Source: Stichopus chloronotus (Eukaryota > Echinodermata > Holothuroidea > Aspidochirotida > Stichopodidae). From it: a stretch of DNA of 64,000 nucleotides. Made by a program: the position numbers and the translations under genes. The DNA lies in the NCBI GenBank assembly GCA_021234535.1, contig CM037838.1:10871929-10935928 (forward strand), given 5' to 3'. The notes below the pieces were generated by a model. That model saw only the letters and a program-made list of their open reading frames with translations, did no database searches and had not been told where the DNA came from. Positions within the stretch are counted from its first letter, which is position 1, and each line of letters opens with the position of its first letter. Of this stretch, positions 21,625 to 34,900 are shown one piece after another.

Positions 21625-22830
21625 ATGGGAACCTAGGAACCATCGACCTAATGACGACCTGGTCGCGGCTGCTGTTGCAGTAGCTTTGCCCTACCCCTTG
21701 GGGGCGTCTACGACAATCCCGTCTCTGAAACTAGCCGTGATTTAAAATTGAACTATAAAAATTAAATTAATGTCACGATATGATGCCAGTGAACTTGAAG
21801 CAAACAAATACGTTATCACGTTTTTGTACCTTGATCAATGTACACGTCATGCTTTTTTTTTTTTTTCAAAGTTCACCTCATAATTTCTACTCCAAACTTG
21901 AAATAAATCTTTAATGTTGCTTTTTCATGAAGTATTTTGTGCTGCTCAAAGAACCATTTAAATTACCATTCTGGCAACTGAGATTCACTCATCTTTTAAG
22001 GCAAAACGAGTCCCGAAAAATGTTCTGTGTGATCAGTTATGCATGTTTAATGTCACACATATATGTATGCATCACTTTACCTTCTGCTGAAAAAACTTGA
22101 AACTCCCTTCACCTATCTCCAAAGAGGGTCGTCAAATTATGGAGTTTAGGACAATCTTTAGATTTTATGTGCATCAGCTCTTACAATTTGTAAATCACTG
22201 AATCTGCGGCTTAAGATAGTGAAGCCCTAAAGAGGGATGTGGAACAAACAACCATCACTCGTAAAGATCTGTAAACAGTGGTTTTCATTGTGTTCAAGTA
22301 GAAATATCTGTCAACAGTCAGCAGTCAATAAGTAAGTAATTTTGATTTGATATTGCAGATTAAGGGTTTGCAAAATGTGTGGAAAGAGATACCACTTGCT
22401 TAATCTTGTTGGATTCCACCTAAAAGGTCTCTTGAATTTGACAGACTGATCGAAATTTCTGCGGTATTGTTTTTGAGGAATTGTTCTCGAGGTATTATTT
22501 CTTAATGATTTCTGAAACATTATTTCTGATGTTTTCCTTTAGTGAGGTACTATTCCTGAGGTACTAGTCGTACGTGTTCTCGTCTGTTTTACAAGAGTAA
22601 ACATGACAGTCAGATGCACGTTACAACAACAATAAAACGTGGTAGGATCGCTGTCCATATGGAATTATGCAAGTGGCTACAACTGCATAACGGCCTCCCT
22701 ACGCCCTAAGATTTGCAGAGCAAAAGTCTGTATTCCTGAAATTCGAGAAAGGCGTGGAGTCATATACAAAATCCATCGAGTTTTTGAAAGTAAGCTTGGC
22801 TGGAACAAAAAGATTGTATCAAGTAGGTTA
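21625..22830 (+). pseudogene. NEU-b: ruined NEU1-type sialidase exons (unit 3, inverted)
   Basis: Plus-strand mirror of NEU-a. Penultimate-exon remnant about 21625-21736: CGACCTAATGACGAC...TTTCCAGAGGC-type sequence ending CTGAAACTAGCC before a decayed donor (gtgatt); it has internal deletions. Last-exon remnant about 22636-22830: SLSIWNYASGYNCITAS, a frameshift, then FLKFEKGVESYTKSIEFLKV. The normal stop is lost and the frame runs on. The acceptor and Asp box before it are gone. The intron between the two remnants is still alignable with that of NEU-c. Confidence 0.78.
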
Positions 22831-22859
22831 CAAAATGATGAATTCCAGTTTCGTGAGTG

Positions 22860-24780
22860 AAGAAATCATGAAAAAGGATACTGAATTGACAAAGTGTATC
22901 ATGTCCTTTCTTTTGTTTCTACCGCAATGTCCAATTGAAAGTGAAGTGCTCTTAAAATAAGCTGTCATTTCATTGATGTACACCTGTGGTGACCCCTGTG
23001 TTGGTATGATGAGAACGATGACATTGAATCTGAACAAATTAGATAAAAATGATACATTCTCTTCATAGCTTACATTTTAAATTTGGCCTATTGCTCAAAT
23101 TTGGAAAATAAAATGTGGAAAACATGGAACACAACTTCCCATCTCTCTTTAATCAAGTTCCAACTTCTGTATCCTTCTTGATGCATATTTGTACGAACCA
23201 TTTCGCTGGTGTGAAAAGTTACTCACAGACACCACCGTTTTGGCTATAATTCCATCGAGTCGGGGAGGATACATCAGAGGTAATGCGTGATTTCAAGACG
23301 CTCTCTACAAATGATTGATTCGCATCAAGAAGGTCTCACAAATTTCTTGCTTATGAAGGTTTTGCAACACATGATGCAGAACTTTGCATGACAGAATATT
23401 TCTTATAAGTACAGTGCCACCCAATTCATTGATATAACTATGTTGCACATTTCATCTATACCGGTACAGCACTGATAAGCCTTGCATTTGTCAAGTTTCA
23501 AGGTCTTCCAAAACCTTTACCTAGTGATTCAGGGAAAGTGGTTATAGAAGCACATATACCTCCATAAAAAATGTGTTTCTGAAAAGGAGGAAGATTTTCT
23601 GAAAAAAAATATCGAAGAAATCCAGGACATGATAATGTATTCTACACTAACTTGTGGAGAATAATTATGTAGGTTAATAGCAGCCGTTAATGAGGGGAGT
23701 AAACACTCCTCCGGAAGGTCAGTACATTAAATACATGGTTGTTCCTTCAGAGGTGGCAGACCCAAGATAAGGAACAGAAACATTCCAGCCAACGAAGAGT
23801 CTGCAAAGTCTAGGTTTTCTACCGATGAAAGTTTTCTTTTTTTCAATTCATCACATTTGGAACCAGTCGTTCTTCCCATTTCTTTATACGTGAGGATAAA
23901 TTCTTTCTTATTTGTATGAACTATGAATTATACTTTTCATTGTTTTGTGGTTTAAATCTCCTCCAATTACAAGTCACAATATCTTCTTTTCCTTCTTTAA
24001 GTGAGATACTCCTTAGACAAGTGGTAGGACGACTTGCAACCTCCTTCACACTGCATCTACCAAAATTTGATTGGCAAGTGATGAACGTATATTCATCAGA
24101 TTTGTTGTTCCTTGACAAGATTATCCCAGGAATCTTATACACCCTCCTTCCAAAATCCACTTGAAACCAGAAACTTTTAAGATTCCTGAATTTACTGAAA
24201 CATTTGAAACCATTGTTAAAATCATCGTGCTGTTTAATTGAGCTGCAATTGCTTGAAAAATGTGAAATAAACGCATTACACTATTTTCAGTTTGCGTTGT
24301 CGTTTTTCTTGCTTTATTACAAACTTTGGGGAGGCTCAACTGTTCAAAATTACAGAAAATTTAATACTTAGTTGTAACATTTTTGGGGGAAAGAGCCTTA
24401 AATAAGTATTAAATGTGTTCCTCACTAATTTACAAATAAATTCCATTGGTTCTTTTGTTTTACAGTACTCAGTTTCACTGTAACTTTTTGTTTACATAAG
24501 CACACATGTCAGTGGAAGGGCTTACGGATCTCCTCCACACCATCATTCTCTTTTCAAGTTTCAATATGAAAGTGGACTAAAATGGGCTGCCCTCCTATCA
24601 TGGATGAGAGATTAAGAGAAACAAGCATCATCAAAGACCCAATCGAAGATGAGGATGAAGACAGAAAGAAAAACATGGAACATTAAAATGTTTGAAACAC
24701 TTGTCAATGTATTTTTTAAGCTTATACAGTTCTAAACAGAATAAGGATACAGTCGAGAAGCTAATTTATTCATTAGTTTT
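22860..24780 (-). repeat. conserved intergenic block, unit-3 copy
   Basis: In reverse it aligns with 58000-62060 of unit 4. Matching pieces include the segment near 24560-24660 (compare 20420-20520 and 58030-58150) and 23990-24240 (compare 58960-59220). No gene can be supported. Open stretches such as 23921-24160 (-) are not open in the other copies. Confidence 0.5.
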
Positions 24781-24784
24781 GTGA

Positions 24785-25170
24785 TAACAAAATGTGATAG
24801 CCAATGAAAGCTGGCACCTGTTCGTTAATGGTTGACATCTTGTATTAACAGCTTTGGTAAAACCAGGGAAGACAGTTACTAAATCTCACATCACTAACCC
24901 GCAAAGTACCAGAATCACCGACCCAGTCCCTTGCCCATACCTTCATGGCTCCAAATGACGTGAGATGCTGTAAACGTTTATTGCGAGGGACCCCCCAGAA
25001 GAAGAAATACATTGGCCCTTCCATTTTCCGTGTTTCTAAGAAGATGACAGGAATTTTGTCCAACAGGTGGGAATGTCATTGTGACAAAAAAGGATAGTTT
25101 TTCTAGCTCATTCAATACACGTTTCTAAAGATACCTGCCTTATATCAACTGTGCTAACAGAACACTGATT
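24785..25170 (-). repeat. conserved intergenic block, copy of 18604-19080
   Basis: Inverted copy lying between SLC6-3 and NEU-b. It shares TTTAGTAACT.T..TTCCCTGGTTTTACCAAAG and the PVIFLET-type stretch with the unit-2 copy. Confidence 0.5.
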
Positions 25171-25319
25171 TGGTGTGGCCGCCAATCAAGAATTGGCGAC
25201 GTTTTCGACTAGATCTTGCAAGAAGTTTCCTCAAGTCCATTGCAGCCTTCACAGTTGCAGCACAGATTGATTGTAAAACAAACGAATATAAATGCCAAAG
25301 ACCTTGACAGAAGGCAATT

Positions 25320-25660
25320 TACAACTATAGTTGACAGTAGTTTAGCACAAACAGAAGTAGAAGTATTAGTGATAGTGGTTTTAGTAATAGTTTTATTAGC
25401 GGTAGTACTACTGCCACTACTTAAACTAATACTAACAGAAATACAAGAAGCGGTAGTGCTAGCAGCATCAGTGCAGAAGTAGTGGCATTAGGAGTTGTAT
25501 CAGTAATAGATGTAGCATTAGTAGCAGCAACAGCAGGTGTGGTGGTAGTAGTAGTAGTAAGGTCTATCAGTAGTAGTAGTAGTAGTACGTACTGACAGCA
25601 TGTTCTCATCAGAATTATAAGAACACTGCTAGCAGTAGAAAGAGCAGTATCAGTAGCAGT
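25320..25660 (-). repeat. TAG/CTA trinucleotide tract downstream of SLC6-3
   Basis: AGTAGT-rich imperfect trinucleotide repeats beyond the stop of SLC6-3, purest at 25543-25590. Confidence 0.75.
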
Positions 25661-25719
25661 GTCTCTTTTGTTTATTAATACATTAACATGTAGTGTGGAT
25701 CATCATGTTCTATCTCCTC

Positions 25720-25725
25720 TTTATT
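25720..25725 (-). other. candidate polyadenylation signal of SLC6-3
   Basis: AATAAA on the minus strand, 9 bases after the stop. The position matches that in SLC6-2. Confidence 0.35.
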
Positions 25726-25734
25726 CTATATTCT

Positions 25735-25941
25735 TCATCCATTATCGTCGTCCATCTCAATCATCTCGTTCTCATACTCTACTATCTTCTTACTCATCTG
25801 GTTATCATCAACTCGGTCATCCAGGATTAAATCCCCTCCCATCGTGGTCCCGTGTTTGCGATGGACTTCCCAAGCTTCTTGCCTGAACTTAGGAACTGCA
25901 GGGCCCCACATCCGAGTGGGATTAGCAATGGCAACCCATCT
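25735..25941 (-). CDS. SLC6-3 exon 13 (cytoplasmic tail, stop)
   Basis: Residues 591-658 plus TGA at 25737-25735. The tail keeps [18 protein letters not shown] and the acidic end [10 protein letters not shown]. Confidence 0.92.
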   Translation of the reverse strand, partial: RWVAIANPTRMWGPAVPKFRQEAWEVHRKHGTTMGGDLILDDRVDDNQMSKKIVEYENEMIEMDDDNG

Positions 25942-28900
25942 CTGTCACAAGAAAAATGTGATCAATATAAAGGACAAACCAAAAAATCCTATGTCAGCGA
26001 TGCGTAGATCTAACCGTCATAATTCTTGACCTTTGGATACAATCTTCAATATTGATGTACAAATGTTAGCCATATTTGTTATAACCAACTTGACTATACA
26101 ACCTAACAAGTTGATAGCATAATATGGTGGGAAGCTAACCGGCTAAAGTTCTTACTTTTAAGTTTTGTCTACTTGTGTCATTATTTTCCACATTATTTTT
26201 CTCGCAATTTACATTCTTTTTATTTTATTGCACTTTTGTTGAAAATTACAAAGTATGCCACTTTTACACGTCCAATTTATTAAATGTATGTAGAAAAAAA
26301 GTAAGGCATCCTGACTCACCCGATAAACCGATCCAGGGGTCCTCAAGAACTCATAAAGAAAGAAGATAGGAATCCAAATGATTGTAGATATTATGATCAG
26401 CCATCCTATGGCTCTGGCCCAACCGGGGTAAGGCCCGTTGTGCTCAGGTTCGCTCCAGTTAGCCCAACCAGAGATTAGCACAAACTACACGGAAAGAAAT
26501 CAAACTTGAACATTTGCTTTCTTTTGGCCCGGGGGGGGGGGGGGCTCAGGATAAATCACTTATGCAACAGTTTGCTTGGGAGCTGGACTGTGAGTGGCCA
26601 GGGAACTGCAGATATGAACAGCATGTATCCAAATTTTTGCCTCATTATTTCCTTAGCATGCACCCTTTAACAGGTGGTACTTAACTCGATTGTCGTGATG
26701 TATTGAAATACAGCAGGGAATGTGCTACTGGATTAAGAGGGCTTAGCGGTATTGTGGTCCTGGCGTTATTTCACATGGTTGAACTTGTTGAACGTGTCTT
26801 TGTCCTCTAATGCAATCGAGATTACAAAGGAGTAGTACGGCTGGTAAGGTATCACATACTTCCCTATAATTCACGCACAAGTTGGAGATAGTGGACATAT
26901 TCCGTTTTTAAATGTAACAGTATTGACTTACCAGAATAATGGCGGGTGATATCGCAGACCAACAAAGTAACCACCAGTTGAAAAGAGGAAAGTCAACTAC
27001 TCCGTCACCAAGCATAGTCCGAATGTCGTTTCGAATGCGTTTAACTCCGTAGAACCAAGAGAGACTGATGCACTCGAAAAACCCAAACAGGAGAAAACTG
27101 AAACTGGGCCCGTAGAGGTCCATTAGGTCTACCCAGTAAGGTCCTGACTGGTGATTGACAGTTAAAACAGAAGGGTTTGAGATTACATGGGGCAAGAGAA
27201 ATGTCTAGAGGTAGCCAAAATCACTTACGACAGTATAGAAATACACCCTGAAAAGTGTTGCATATATTGATCCAGTCTTCTCGAGGTGACACTACGTCTG
27301 GTTTTACGTGTGATTGTGTGTGTTTGTGGGGGAGGGGGGTGGTGAGTGCTTTGTATTGTAGTACTTTCCGAGGACCTGAACAAAAGAATTTCAGGTTATC
27401 GGAGAGAATCCTTTTGAATTCTCCAGTCCTCAGAAAAACATTAATAGGGAGTGTATTGTTAAGGTTAAGGTTCAGGAAGGAACAACAAAGGAAAATTCAA
27501 TGGAGTTCTCACTCTGTATGTAATGTAAAGCTGTGTGGGTGTGGGGGGAGAGGGGAGTGTGCGTGTGCGTGTGTGATATCATATCATTCGTGAAAGAGAC
27601 AGAGACATGGGTACTGGAAGAGGTGAAGACTGTTGAGCGACCGGCAACTCTTTGAACACAACACTATTGTATTATGCCAGACGTATGTTTGTGTCATAAA
27701 GAAAAACTGTTAAATTATCATTATATAATGAATTAAAGGAAACTCGTCTCAGAGATATGACTTTAGTATTCATCTTACCTCGGTGCAGCATATCAAACCT
27801 ATGATATATCCTACACCACAGACTGCTGCTAATACGTAGGTCTTTCTTCCTCTTAGTCGATCTGGGAACTCATCTACAATAGATGTCACGACAGTTTCAA
27901 CACCAGCGAACTAAACGAATAGAAAGTATATAAATTAACACAGACGTAATACGATAGATCAGATAACAAATAGCCAATGTACACAAAATTAAAATCACCG
28001 ATGTGTAAGACTTTTACACAAACCATGACGGGAACTTGGTAGGTGTCAATAGAATATTACTAGGAGTACATGAACAAGAGGATATCACCACGGAGACACA
28101 ATTAATGTATAAAAATGATGCAGGAACGGCTTATCACCAGAGTGCTAATACGATCATGGGAGGGTATCGCCATGGTGACGAGATTCCAAGGAGCAGGTGC
28201 CACGTGACAATGTATAGATATCACGAGGTTATAAGAAGGAGGACATTCGTAACAGCATACAATCACTATGACAGTTACCACTATGGGATGATGTACTATA
28301 CAAACATGTCATCGGGAGGATATTTTTACAGTGATATATATCTGAAGGAGACACCATAGCCTCAAGTTGTCATAAATAAGAGGTATTTACTGGGCGAATA
28401 GTCATGATATAAATGTGAACGTAGCCAATACTCAAAAAGGATGCTTGTGGTACTTTTTCCAGTCTTACCTCACTGTCAAGGCCTAGAGTTGTCAGCATAA
28501 GGAAGAAGAGAATAGACCAGATAGGCGCCGCTGGTAGTCTCGAGATGGCCTCTGGATAAGCTATAAATACCAAACCGTAACCTGAAGATCCAACATAGTG
28601 GGTGGAGTGTCATAATTAGTGATAACTCTGAAACAAAAGCCTTTACCAAATTTCAGACTTTTAAAACATAAAATAAAAAGAAAAAAGGGCAGTCTGAAAT
28701 GAAGAATTTCGTTCTTCCTTTGGAAAACAGTTCTCATCGGTAATACTCACTTTTAACATAGGGTAATGTGTGGGAGCGTTTGGTTGAAGACCAGGGTTTG
28801 ACGTTGGGTCTATTTAAAATTCGATACCAAAACGTGGTGAATATGTTAACACCACCCCCCCCCCCCTCTTTCCTCCTTCCCCGACTTTCCCTACACATAT

Positions 28901-31900
28901 CAGCCAAAATCGAAAGAAACTCATCTAAGCATGAAAATCGCATTCTCAGCTCTTCTCAACTTACCCTGATCAACCACCTCGGAAACTTCTACGTTGAGTT
29001 CATGAGCCATATACCCCACGATGGAGAATATTACAAAACCAGAAAAGATACTAGTAGCACTGTTAGCGATAGCCACAAAAATCGCATCTCTAAAAGGAAA
29101 GAAGATTGAAAAATAGTTGCTAAACAACGTCAAAGAACAACAGAATTTCATTAGAAGGTAACGTAAGGGGTTGTTCCATTTGTGTAAGTTCGTCCAACTA
29201 CCGATAATTATTCGACAAACTACAGTTTCCAAATCTGTAATACAGTGATATCTCAGTCATGACTAACCTAGACCGTTAGACTATTCAATTAAGGCTAAAG
29301 ACAATTTAAATAGAGACTAATCTAGATACACATTTATGTAACTCAAGACTGCTTCTATCTAGACTAATCTAGATGTAGACTAAGTTATCTTTATAATAGT
29401 TGAGATGTACACTTATGCAGATATGTACAGATCTGGATGATACTATAATCTAGAAATGGGTCATTGAGATGAAAACTATCGAGATCTAGACTAACTAGAC
29501 TAAGCTATATAGATATAGACTATTCTAGATCGTAACAGACTATTTCGCATCCACACAAATCTATGTGTACAAACTGATCTAGCTTTGAAGCTAATCTAGG
29601 TGTAGACTAACCAAGACCTAAGGAAAGTTAGATTTTAGTCAAACAGGTAGTAGATATATATACTTACGCGTAACAGTTGTTGTGGAATTTATTGTAAGAT
29701 GCTAAAGTTATGACACCCCCTCCTGCGGCACCCAGAGAATAAAAGGTTTGGACAGCTGCCACCATCCAAATCTAATTCAGTGAGGGATAAAAAATGAGAG
29801 AAAATGGGATTATAATCCAATCATGTTATCGCATTCTAGTGTTATAATTTAAAAGTACCCATTGATGGGTAATGTTTAACCCAAGAACTTGAGAGTATAC
29901 TTTTTGACCAACTTGGGTTACAATTTGTGAAGAGGCATGAACCACCATGGATAAAGGTTTACCCAACATTTCAGAGGGTACGGTATCTGTACAAAGATTT
30001 TACCTGAGGGTCTGCTACTTTTTCCCAGTCGGGGCTAATGAAAAAGCTGATTCCATTTTGATGCCCTGGAAGAGTGAACCCATAGATGAAAAGAACGACA
30101 AGAACCAAATAAGGAAATGTCGCAGTAAAGTAAACAACCTAAGTAGAAAGCAAAATTACCTCCATTTTATTACAGTGAATAAAAAGTAATGAATGATATA
30201 TACAACAATACGATCGTAAACTTTGTTATGGACAATTTAAACAAAGAAAGCCACGTGTTGGTTTGAAGGTGCATAAACTTACCCTGGCATCAGAGAAAGA
30301 CAAGGTGTCCATTATTTCTAGTCTGAAATGTAGTGAGTTATAATTCATGTACTGATTTATGTCATCAGTAATGACTAGGAATTGTTTTATATTCAACAAA
30401 AGTGTAACACCGGCTTGGTAAATTCCCGGCAGGTATTACAAGCAGCCACCGATTTTGCTTCACTGGCCACAACTTTCTTAAACCAAGTCAGACAAAATGA
30501 GAAAGCATAGTGTCAGCCTGCCGTCCGAGCTAGTTAAATATTGTGTGATAAATTAAATCTCTACGAACGAAATTGTTCTCCTATTTTTTCAATGAATTGA
30601 CCATTTTTCATCTTTTGTCACTGAAAGTCAAGTATGTGATAGCCACTACTAAACAAATAAGCCCCATTTTTTCATACATTCCCATCGGTCTGTTTGATTT
30701 CAGGTAAGGGTGATTGATTACTAAGCTTTCTTGGGGAGTCTGAACTTTGTAGATCTAAAAAAAATATTAATTTTTATATTCAAATGTCTGTAAGATAGGC
30801 GCATAGTTTTCTTCCAGATGTTGTGACAAGTGACCTTCTCCCCTACTTACTCTTCGCTGCAACACCGAGGAGGAATATAATCAGATGACCAGGCGATTGC
30901 CAGTACAACTCATATTCCAGTTTTAAAACAGTTTGAAGGCAGACGTTCGGAAGCCGTGTTCACATTCGAGTGAGCGGGGTTTTGTTCATTCACGAATTTT
31001 ATACCTTATTACAAGAAGTTAAAACATCGGTTTACGTCGGTACTGTAAGTAAACTTAGACCTATACTTTATAGGGCAAGTACAGGCGGACCAGGCCTATG
31101 TTGAACTGGTTTCTTCGCCGTGCTGAAGGAAGAGTGTACCGTCTTCGAATCAGCAATGTCTTCGCCAACTTGAACTGCTAACGTCGTAGAAAAGCTCTCA
31201 ACCGAGATACAAGGATAGGCAAACTTGGCAACATATTAATGCTTAAGTCCATATTAATAGAAATACTCTATAATTGATATTCTATAGCTAATAGTAACTT
31301 TTGGTCTTCGTGCGACCAGGGAGGTCTTAAAACAACTCCTTAATTGGTGTGGCGGAAAAGATGGGTTTGACAGAGCCTATGTGCGATACGTATATGTTAC
31401 CTACGTAAGCATGCGCTGTATATAGTGTATTCGAATATCGAACTGTGCATGCTATGTATGCAGGTGCTGTTGGTAAAGTACAGGTTGTAAACAGTCAAGT
31501 GGTGACATGTAACGCTTTGTTTTGCGTTCACGCCTTTCATCTTTGTTCATGTAACACGTTGATTGAACGCGCTCACTCAAATGTGGACACGGCTCTGGCT
31601 GGATCAAGATAGTTAAGTTTGATCTACAGCGGTAGATCAAGATCCACTGCGCTCACTCGAAGGAGAACAAGGCTTGGGGGTTAATTCGACGTGTTGATGT
31701 TTGACTCCTTGTTTAATTGGTAATATAAGACTGCCTTGCTATAGTGACGCTGATTATGCCTCTCGGAATGTTGAACTATATGAAAATAGTTGCTCTCGGC
31801 TGCAAAAGTCATATTTATTTTTGTCAGGGAAAATTCGTATGAAAATGTAAATGAGGAATGATTTGTAAGGGGCTTTGTAATCATCTCAGCCTGTACAGTT

Positions 31901-34900
31901 GATTGTCTATTTTTCTCAAAGCACTAATGAATTTCTCAGGGAAGAAAAAAGTTCCTCACGTTTAAGAAAGTGGGGAGGGGGGAGCTACAGATATGCAACT
32001 ACTTTGAGCAGAAGTGACTAACAATCAGGAGAGCATAATCAAATACACAATACCTTTCCTGAAGTTTTAATTCCTCTTGACATTGAAAGGAAGATAATTA
32101 TCCAGGAAGCCGTCAAGCTTCCCACCATCGGCCACACGAAGCCTTGTAGTTGTCCTATGGACGATGCTTCTTTACGGACTTCGAAGCTAAAAAGAGTTTA
32201 CAAAACGGTGAATATCATTGACAGAGAATATTCTATCATCTGACTAGTTTAAATAGTCATCAACATAAATAAATGGACACTGCTACGTATGACAATACAC
32301 AAATATCCTTGATTGCATTCCCTTGCTCTGTTGAGATTTTATGTGTGTATGTAAAATTTTATCAAGACACCGAAACGACAAAGCTCCCTCTATTGCTGAC
32401 TGCTGTTGATTTGTACGAAGAAAGTTGCGTCAAAAGGTATCTATGGATTGATTAATTAAATCTCTCTTAGCTTACTTTCCAGTAATTCCTACTATTGGAT
32501 ATCGTAAGCTCAATTTAAACATCTAAGCTGTGGTCTTACTTCCAGTATTCTTCGCTGGGTCGAACCCTATCTGCAGCTAGAGGGTCGGTTACGTTCTCCA
32601 CCGAGTAGTTGCCAGGAGCGAGAGTAACCACTCCAAATGCTTCCCTTTCCATCGCCGTCAGGTCCTCTGGAGGTATGCACGTACCGTCCTCCAGAAACAC
32701 AGTTCCATTGTCAATGCATTCGTTGAACTTCAAACTACAGAATTTGGTGTTCCAATCGTTGTCGCAGTCGATCCAAGGAAGCTTAGTGGTGAAGGACGCC
32801 ACCAAATAACGAATACAATAGGAAATGACAACATTGTATGACGTCACCACGACAAACATGAGTATAACAGTGCCCATTCCAAGCCCTATAAGAAATAAAA
32901 AAAGAACTAAATAATGCTGCGTGAGATTCCACGATGAAACTAAACATAGGCCTAGGCCCACTTTGATAAGAGATTCTGACAGTTAAGTAAATTTGGTACT
33001 TCTGCGTCGGTCCGTCGTTTGGGCCAAACTCCGACCGCTCACTGTCAATTTAACGTCAATTTGACGTCAGCGAAATACTTTTTTACTGCCATCGTTTTTT
33101 CAGTCGCACAAGGAGTGGTCCTTAGAACGCCAGAGCTCTGACTCACCCCTAATAACTACATGACCTTAATCGATTCGACCAAAAACCGACGTCAAACCGA
33201 CGGCTAAACGTTTACCGGTGTAATTGCCTGTTCACAAACATAATCATGAATCCAGGACTTACCTCGCATCAGCGGTACAGCTTCCCAAACCTTCGTGGCT
33301 CCCCGACTGCAATATTGGCCGAAGCTTACGTCGAGGAAAAATATCGGCAGACCGGCAAAAAATAGCGTCACACAGTAAGGAATGAGAAAGGCTCCTGTTG
33401 ATATCGGTATAATTTGCATAGTTGAATGAAGCGAGAAGGAATAAATTCATCACATTTTAATAAATGAATGAATAAATAAATAAACAAACACCATCAGAAC
33501 AATTCATTTTTTGTCTTGACAAAACTCTACATTACTCTACCCACTGTTGTATACATTTAGGTCACAGTTTGGCCACACTTTTGTGAAAGAAGCCATCTTT
33601 CTTGGAGGAAAAAAATGCGCCAATGCAAACTAAGAGAGTACACCATCTACCAGCAAACAAAGGTAGAGAATTCATTCTTTTCGAGTGGCCAGTCTCTTTA
33701 ATCTCCACCTACCGACTAGCAACACTGCTTGTTCGTTGATCTTATTACATAATACACGGACAAAAGTTTCAAACTAATTACAGAATTATAGAATTACATT
33801 CGCACTACTCAAATTATTACTTTTAGACACATTTACACATAAACAGTAGGATAAATAGAAATAGAATTACAAATACTGTGCTCGTGGTAATGATATTATG
33901 ATTATAAACCTCAACCTCAAAAAGATTATCACTGCATTTTGACTACTCATTGTCCTACTACATGTCGAAATGTTTTCACATAACACCGTGTGTCCTCGAA
34001 CCTGGCGTAAATAGCCAGTGATCAGGACATTTTCTTCATCTTTGCTAATGTGGGCCCTTTATAAGAATATCTAATGATTTCCTCCTTTTTTTGATGGGTA
34101 AGGGGGATAGGGGTGGATAGAAAGTCAGTGCAACATTTCAGTCTCAGTGTTATATTATCTGTAAGTTTAGGTTTTATTCTAAAATTCTAAAGTCTGAATT
34201 ACAGAGTTGTCACAGAGTTAAAGGCTACAGCATCTTTTCACAAAATGCAATTTTGAAAATATAAATGCTACCATTAGTAAACTTTTATTAGGTTATATAT
34301 TTTACAATTATCCAATACACGTTTACAATAAATAAAAGTAAATACCTCCGCCACTTTCATACGCTAGGTATGGGAACCTCCAGACATTACCCAGTCCGAT
34401 AGCGGACCCGAGCATCGAAAGGATGAGATCTGCTTTGTGACTCCAGTTGCCACGTGACTCGTTCTCATCACCTTTGAAAACATCGGGAGGCTACGAAGAG
34501 AACATTTACGCAAACGCTTAAAGCCAATCACATCGAAATCATAACATGCATGATGCGTGTTCAATGGGGCGTGGCTGGACGAAGCACGCCCACTTAAGCA
34601 GCGGTTTGGGCGCCATTAGAAAGAAAGAGGGAATGTGGCGCCTCCGAGAAAGCAATTTCCGTGGATCTATCGATATTTTTGTTCTACATTTGTGTCTTAG
34701 TTATCACGTAAGTGATGATGGGGGCCAATTGAGACTCTTGTCCTACTTGCCTCGAAGGATTCCCCCACACCGCCACCATACATGTCGGTGCCAGGGAGGT
34801 GAAAGTACAACAGTACTGAGAGTTTTAAAACTTTGTGATGGACCTCTCTGTCAAAATTACGCCTAATGAAGAGAATATTCACAGGATTCAAATGACCTAA

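Noticed and set aside
23921..24339. Two minus-strand ORFs of 72-79 codons between SLC6-3 and NEU-b
   Set aside because: The homologous region at 58.9-59.3 kb is full of stops in this frame, so coding constraint is absent.
25500..25609. Repetitive array considered as a CRISPR
   Set aside because: It is a simple trinucleotide tract without unique spacers, in a eukaryotic gene region.
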